Of a stretch of 64,000 nucleotides of DNA, positions 58,569 through 64,000 are shown in pieces (position 1 is the first letter of the stretch; every line of letters starts with the position of its first letter). Both the position numbers and the translations under genes were made by a program. The DNA comes from Clusia tigrina (taxonomy: Eukaryota > Arthropoda > Insecta > Diptera > Clusiidae): positions 163,255,863 through 163,319,862 of the forward strand of contig OV050030.1 of NCBI GenBank assembly GCA_920105625.2, in the 5' to 3' direction. The notes beneath the pieces were generated by a model. That model saw only the letters and a program-made list of their open reading frames with translations. It was not told the DNA's origin and made no database searches.

Positions 58569-60870
58569 ATATTGCTTCGCTTCCCTACTTCGAATGCAAA
58601 ACAAGAAGTGGAGAAATATTAAAAATTTCAATAGACACAGGTTCAAACAAAAATTATATCCAACCAAATTTAGCAAAGAAAATAATTGAAAAAACTGATA
58701 ATTTTTATGCAAATTCAGTAGGAGGTAAACTGAAGATTACGCACCACATATACTTAAATCTTTTTAATCTCAAAAGTCTATTAAAGTTTTTCCTTTTACC
58801 TGCCATAACATTTCATGGCATACTAGGAAACGATAGTTTAAAACAACTTTCGGCAGTCATTCACACAAAAGACAATTTCATGATTATAGCGAATTATGTA
58901 AATATCCGATTAAGACAGTACACAACGCAAAACTTTAATTCTATACAAATCCGAGACGAACATATAAATGGACAAGATAAACAAAAAATGCAAAGACTTA
59001 TACAAAAACATCGTCATTTATTTTCGGAACCTAATGAGAAATTGACAAACACCACAAAATTAGTTGCAGAAATTCGCGCTAACTCTGATGTACCAGTAAG
59101 TTCAAAAAGTTATCCATATCCTATTTCCCTTAAAGAAGAAATAGAAAAACAATTACACAAATTGCTAACAGACGGTATAATAAAACCATCCAGATCACCC
59201 TATGGGTGGTACCCAAAATATGGGTGGTACCCAAAAAAAGAGGATGCATCGGGCGAGAAAAAATTCAGAATTGTAATAGATTATAGACAATTAAATAGTG
59301 TTACTATTTCTGACAGGTACCCTACACCAGAAATCAATGAAGTATTGGCCCAAGTAAGCAAAAACAGAATATTTTCCGTAATTGACTTAAAAAGTGGTTT
59401 CCACCAGATTCTTCTAAAGGAATCTGATATTGAGAGAACACCTTTTTCCATGACCAATGGCAAATTCGAGTTCACAATATTGCCATTTGGACTTAAGAAC
59501 GGACCTGCAATATTCCAACGAATACTAGAGGACATCTTGAGACAGTTTATAGGTAAGATATGTTATGTCTATTTTAACAAAATAATCACAAGGAAGAAGA
59601 ATCACACACCTAGAAGGATAGTACAGAAGCTTTATAAATGGATATGTTTCATTAGCAAAACAAACCTTCTCCCTGGAGAAGAAGGCAGGATTTCAAAAAA
59701 TATGTTAAAAAAATGTGTATTCAACTAAATGAAGAAGTAAAGGAGGCATTCAATAAAATTAAATCGGCATTAATTTCTGAAGATGTGATTCTATAATACC
59801 CAGACTACAGAAAATAATTTTTTCTCACGGCAGACGCTTCCAACTATGTAATAGGAGCAGTTTTAGAGCAAAGCGGAAAGCCGATCAAATTCATTTCCAG
59901 AACTTAAAGCAAAACAAAGTAACACTACGCAACTAATGAAAGAGAAATGCTCGCCATTATTTAGGCACTCAACTCCCCAAGAAACTATCTGTATGGAACA
60001 GAAAAAATTATTATTTACATGGACCACCAGCCCCTCCCATACAAACTCAGCACTAAAAACAACAACTCAAAACTAAAAAAATGGAAAGCAGTACTAGAGG
60101 AATATTATTATGAAATTAAATACAAGCCCGGTAAAACTAATATTCTTGCAGATACCTTATAAAGACCAATTGAAATAAATTCCTTATTAGACGATAGTTC
60201 ATCGCACAATTTAATCCCAACCATAAATGCTCCAATAAATGTATTTAAGAATCAAATTTGGATATTAAAGGGACAAGAAGACATTTGATTTGAAATTCCA
60301 TTTCCTAACTACCGTAGGCATATTATAATTAAACCTAATTACATAAAAGATAATCTAATACCAATATTAAAGGGTTCAAGTACCTTTAGTCATCAACGGG
60401 ATAATCACCTCCGAAGAAATAATGGATAAAATACAATTTTATCCCTTTCATTTCAAAAATTACAAAACTAGATACACGCAGTCAGAAGTTGAAGACCTTA
60501 CGAAAGGTGAACAGCAGGAAAATCAAATTTTAATAGAACACAAAAGAGCTCAACAAAATGCAATAGAGAATAAAAAACAACTATTAGAAAAATGTTATTT
60601 CCCCAAAATGTTAGAAAGAATCAAAAGAACGGTTAAGCAATGTAGGGTATGCTTAGAAAACAAATACGACAGGCATCCAAATAATCCAGAAATTCAATCA
60701 ACCCCAATTCCTGAATACCCTGGTTAAATTGTGCATATAGATATTTACATAACAGATAAAAAAGTAATTTTAACGTCCATAGATAAATTATCCAAATATG
60801 CTTAAGCGAGACTATAAAAATCTCGTGCTACAGAAGACATTCGAGAACCACTTCGACAGATAATTTTAAA
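58565..60870 (+). pseudogene. pol: Gypsy D pol: protease, RT, RNase H, partial integrase
   Basis: Open for 387 codons, then broken. Protease DTG at residues 24-26. RT starts about residue 140; VIDYRQLN and VIDLKSGFHQIL are intact, but the active site reads YFNK (336-339) where YxDD is required, and an exact 18-bp tandem duplication (59201-59218 and 59219-59236) repeats YGWYPK. RNase H (59820-60165) has LTADAS and internal stops. The integrase zinc-finger region is at 60422-60727 (CRVC), and only the start of the core (HIDIYI) follows. Confidence 0.85.
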
Positions 60871-60953
60871 CTCAAATTAAATAACCCAGGACACATAATG
60901 TAATTAAATAATCAAACCGACGTCTTTTCATCTTTTATTATAAAAAACAAAAC

Positions 60954-60971
60954 TGGCGACAAGGATGGGAT
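60954..60971 (+). promoter_or_regulatory. Primer-binding site of Gypsy E
   Basis: TGGCGACAAGGATGGGAT follows the AT-rich LTR end, different from the sites of Gypsy B and D, so a different tRNA primer is implied. Confidence 0.65.
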
Positions 60972-61106
60972 CCCGGCTATTTTATAAAATAGATTAATAA
61001 AATAGTCATTTTTCACTTGACCGGGCATCCTTTTTTAAAAAAAGGCAAGACTCTTATAAAAAAAGACAAGAGTCCTATAAACAGTTTTCTTTCTTTCCAT
61101 CTAATA

Positions 61107-61820
61107 ATGGATGACCTAATAGACAGAGTTCATCCATTATTAGAAACTTTTGACAATAATTCCCAGCTAATTTTTTCAGACTTAATTAAAGGAAAACTAA
61201 AGGGAGAATCTTGGGAAACAATAGAAATTCATTGTGATGGGGTGTCTTGGAGGGATATTAAGACTGTTTTATACAATAATTTCGGAGATAAGTTTACTTG
61301 TGAAGAACTATTTGACGAATTAAGATCCGTAGTTTTTCGAAGTACCAGTGTACATTTTTATAATGACATAAAAAATAAACTAATAAGACTCAAAAATAAA
61401 ACAATTTTTACATTAGGAAATTCCCAAATAGCATCAGAATTCTTAAGAAATAATATGCGAACTGCTTTAAGTGTATTGAAAAATAAAATGCCTGAGCCAT
61501 TGCGAACCATTCTTCTCTGTAGAAATCCTTCTAGCTTGGAAGAAGCCATGGATATACTACAATCTGCTGGATATTTTCACACCAGTCAAAATAGATCAAA
61601 CCAAGGGACAGTGAAACCAAATTTTTTTAGACAGAAATCTGGAAAGGACAGTAACCAACAAAGGCAATGTAACAATCATAACACCTATAATCAATACCAG
61701 CAGAGCAAATTTAGCAATTACAACCAATATAATAATCAGAGTCACTATCGTAGCAACTCCCAGCAGCAATACAAAAATTTTAATCATAACCAAAGACAAC
61801 CTATTAATAACAAAATTTAA
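61107..61820 (+). CDS. gag: Gypsy E gag
   Basis: ATG at 61107 (the frame is open back to 61017, but only with TTG). About 237 codons, uninterrupted. The N-terminal two thirds are a helical capsid-like domain with the PEPLRTILLCRNPSSLEEAMDI block (about residues 130-152) typical of Gypsy gag. The C-terminal third is Asn/Gln/Tyr/Ser-rich without CCHC knuckles. The gene is intact although the downstream protease and RT are broken. Confidence 0.8.
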   Translation: MDDLIDRVHPLLETFDNNSQLIFSDLIKGKLKGESWETIEIHCDGVSWRDIKTVLYNNFGDKFTCEELFDELRSVVFRSTSVHFYNDIKNKLIRLKNKTIFTLGNSQIASEFLRNNMRTALSVLKNKMPEPLRTILLCRNPSSLEEAMDILQSAGYFHTSQNRSNQGTVKPNFFRQKSGKDSNQQRQCNNHNTYNQYQQSKFSNYNQYNNQSHYRSNSQQQYKNFNHNQRQPINNKI

Positions 61821-62037
61821 TATCACGACAATTACCGGTCGAATCGATGGATATCAGCAACATAGAGTTAACAAACATTGAAAAAGGAGATCATGCAAAT
61901 TTTCGGCCTGCAGCCTCAAAGGAAACTTACCACATATAGCAGTTAAATCCAATTTTGGGACATTCAAATTTATAGAAGACACCGGGTCGACACATTCATT
62001 CCTAAATCCTAAAGTCTGTAATCCCAAATGGAAAGTA

Positions 62038-62950
62038 CAGGGTGGCCCAAATAAGACTAGCTGATGTGAAACACAAAAAACTTTTTTATTTTTTAACATA
62101 ATTTATTTTTTCTTTTTGCAGATTATAACTGAACTCTTGGAAATTTAAAATAAATACGTACAGTCCACAACAACGCAATAAAATTATCGAATTTTATTAT
62201 TCTTCTCAACGATCAATTGTTCTGACGCAGCGAAATTATCGCCGTTTTTTTAACGTAAGATCAGCGCCCACATCTTCCATGATTACAAGTTTACAATGAC
62301 GTCGTTTGTAACCGAAAATGCCCTTGGACCCAATCAGATTCACTGTTTGGTGCGGTGTTATGGCCACAAAAATCATCGGCCCATATTTCTTTGAGAATGT
62401 GGATGAAACGCCAGAAACGGTCTCCGGGGCTTCTTACAGAACAATGATCGACAACTTTTTGCTGCCAATGGTGGAGCAACATCCTAATTTGTGGTTTCAA
62501 CAAGATGGAGCCTTTGCGCATACTGCTAGGCAAACTATTGACATGCTGCGTGAAATTTTTGGTGAACGCATAATTTCAAGAAATTCAGATTTCCCTTGGC
62601 CTCCTCGTTTACCAGATTTAACTGCGCCCGATTTTTTTATGGGGATATTTAAAAGACAAAGTGTATGTTAACAAACCACAGACACTTGGACAGCTCAAGC
62701 AGAATATTCGAGACGAAATACGGCGCCTGCAACCAGAAACATTACGCCGTGTAATGCAAAATGCGCTAAAAAGAGCCTATGCCTGTATCGAGCAAAATGG
62801 TGGTCATTTGTCTGATGTCATATTTCACACATAGCCACGTTAAATTTCCATAAAATGTATTTAACATATTAAAATAAATCATTTAAAAAAACCCGTTATT
62901 GCAAGAGTTACACGTGTTTAAAATCACTAGGTCTCATTTGGGCCACCCTG
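62038..62950 (+). mobile_element. mariner/Tc1-type element, internally deleted
   Basis: Terminal inverted repeats of about 25 bp (CAGGGTGGCCCAAAT at 62038 and its complement ending at 62950) flanked by TA on both sides, the standard target duplication. At 913 bp it is shorter than the usual 1.2-1.3 kb. It encodes only part of a transposase. Confidence 0.92.
62150..62835 (+). pseudogene. mariner/Tc1-type transposase, N-terminus deleted and frameshifted
   Basis: Short N-terminal helix-turn-helix remnants (about 62155-62260), then a deletion, then the catalytic region at 62318-62671: RFTVWCG, KIIGPYFFE, WFQQDGAFAHTAR (the second catalytic Asp) and PPRLPDLTAPDFF (the third). A frameshift near 62640 precedes the C-terminal part (NKPQTLGQLK...NGGHLSDVIFH) to the stop at 62835. 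The first catalytic Asp region is missing. Confidence 0.85.
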
Positions 62951-63352
62951 TACCTACTGATCCTCTTAATGTAAAAACACTCCAACATTTTATGAAAATA
63001 ACAAAAAAGGTCCCTATACCCCTTTTTGAAGAATTAGGCGACCGACATGAAAGAATAGATATGTTCATTTGTAAATTTCACGACCAATATGACGGTATCA
63101 TTGGCTATAATGTATTAAAACAGTTAAAAGCAATAATAAATTTTGAAAAAAATATAATTCAAATAGGCAAAAACAATTTGGTATTATTTTTTTAAAGAAA
63201 AAACCCAAGAAATTAATTTTTCAAAGAGAGTTATATATGAGGAAGATATTCCAGTTCAGGAAATGGAAGGTTTAGTATATTCCCCTGGCAAAACACCTGA
63301 AGATAAAAAGTGGGAAATATAAGAAGGTATAGACGAAGTCTCCAATTATAAA

Positions 63353-64000
63353 ATGAACGCTATTGTAGCAGTACTTGATGATTCTCCAAAAGAAGTCAAA
63401 TTCAATTGTCAAACGATAATTTTTATATATACAAATTTCAACAAAAAAAGGCTTCTAAATCCAATCAAATTCGACCATCTAAACCACGAAGATAAAGATA
63501 AGATAATTTCGGTAATTAAAAAATTTTCTAAGATATTCTATAACGAAACGTCTGATTTTAGCTACACTAATGCAATAAAACATAATATCCGAACTAAGGA
63601 TCATGCGTCAATAGCAGTCAAAACATATAGGTATCTTTATATAAACAAGGAGGAGGTACAACGACAATTTCAAGGAATGATCAGTAGTAAAATTATAAAA
63701 CCATATTCAGCACCAGTATGGGTTGTAGCTAAAAAGTAAGACGCTAGCGGAAAACGTAAATGGCGATTGGTGATGGACTACCGGAAATTTTGGAAAAATT
63801 GGGAAGATGGGTATAATGAATTTCTTCGAATGCCTTTTGGGCTCAAAACAGCCCCCGGCACATTTCCACTCCTAATGAATGGTGTACTGGGAGAATACAT
63901 TAATAAAATATGCCTAGTCTATCTTGCGATATTATTATTTTCTCTACTTCGTTGCAAGAGCATCTGGAGTCACTTACAAAAAATTTTCAACGACTTAAAG
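63353..64000 (+). pseudogene. pol: Gypsy E reverse transcriptase (partial)
   Basis: Frame 63353-63739 covers the pre-RT region to SAPVWVVAKK, where a TAA replaces the usual Glu codon before DASG. After KRKWRLVMDYRK (about 63750-63785) about 60 codons are missing, and reading resumes at FLRMPFGLKTAPGTF. The active site region reads LVYLAILLF, without the YxDD Asp pair. Continues beyond the window. Confidence 0.8.

Larger units (their letters stand above)
56329..60870 (+). mobile_element. Gypsy-type element D (+ strand), 3' end lost
   Basis: Primer-binding site, long leader, gag, and pol through RT, RNase H and the start of integrase; it stops at about 60870, where the LTR end of Gypsy E takes over. 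No env or 3' LTR. Stops, frameshifts and altered catalytic residues show it is dead. Confidence 0.82.
61850..63195 (+). pseudogene. Gypsy E protease, split by a mariner-type insertion
   Basis: The left part (61890-62036) carries EDTGSTHSF, the DTG catalytic motif. The right part (62953-63195) carries the C-terminal half (IIGYNVLKQLKAIINF). The 913-bp mariner element plus the duplicated TA lies between; the left part also has a frame change. Confidence 0.75.
60871..64000 (+). mobile_element. Gypsy-type element E (+ strand), continues past window
   Basis: A short LTR end (up to 60953), primer-binding site, gag, protease and RT. A mariner-type element (62038-62950) sits in the protease. RT has a nonsense codon and an internal deletion. 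The LTR part appears truncated on its left, where Gypsy D integrase stops. Confidence 0.8.

Overview
This window looks like a transposable-element graveyard from an insect genome, most likely a dipteran. The reasons are the element mix (errantivirus-type Gypsy, Bel/Pao, Jockey, I/LOA-type LINEs, Helitron, mariner), the AT-rich spacers with (TA)n microsatellites, and a short GT-AG intron. I found no convincing ordinary host gene in 64 kb. Nearly all coding sequence is reverse transcriptase, integrase, gag, env, transposase or helicase, mostly broken by stops, frameshifts, deletions or nested insertions. This suggests heterochromatin or a piRNA-cluster-like region; that last point is inference.

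Layout. 1-5781: 3' half of an errantivirus (element A, + strand) with open pol and env frames, a long ANTISENSE open frame between them, a purine tract, a polypurine tract and a complete 3' LTR. 6763-14076: a large imperfect palindrome with arms of about 3.1 kb carrying Jockey-type LINE pieces and a short inverted-repeat element, separated by about 1 kb that ends in a long (AT)n tract. 14077-18628: a decayed Gypsy-type element (B, - strand) from integrase back to its 5' LTR. 19.2-20.3 kb: a tandem repeat of about 400 bp. 20979-22527: a broken, intron-containing gene of a widespread uncharacterised arthropod/cnidarian repeat family, with a tRNA-like Pol III sequence just upstream. 23.5-24.6 kb: an old Helitron relic.

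24719-40470 is a three-level nest. A Bel/Pao element (- strand, LTRs 24719-25073 and 40114-40470) was split by an errantivirus (C, - strand, LTRs 25733-26151 and 36655-37103, flanked by TCCC on both sides). That element was in turn split by a Helitron (28536-31885) with clean TC...CTAG ends between host A and T. Element C is a decayed relative of element A.

40.5-41.2 kb: (TA)n and a Jockey 3' end. 41.8-49.6 kb: an I/LOA-type LINE (- strand) with a head-to-tail tandem duplication of about 2.5 kb. 49.9-55.4 kb: a second Bel/Pao relic (- strand) apparently split by a + strand LINE that lacks its endonuclease. 56.3-60.9 kb: Gypsy D (+). 60.9 kb to the window end: Gypsy E (+), with a mariner-type element inserted in its protease.

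The genes do not form a pathway. They are replication modules of independent parasites, and what is informative is the order of nesting and a few unusual structures: the antisense ORF in element A, the giant palindrome, the intron-bearing unknown family, the tandem LINE duplication and the leader repeats in Gypsy D.
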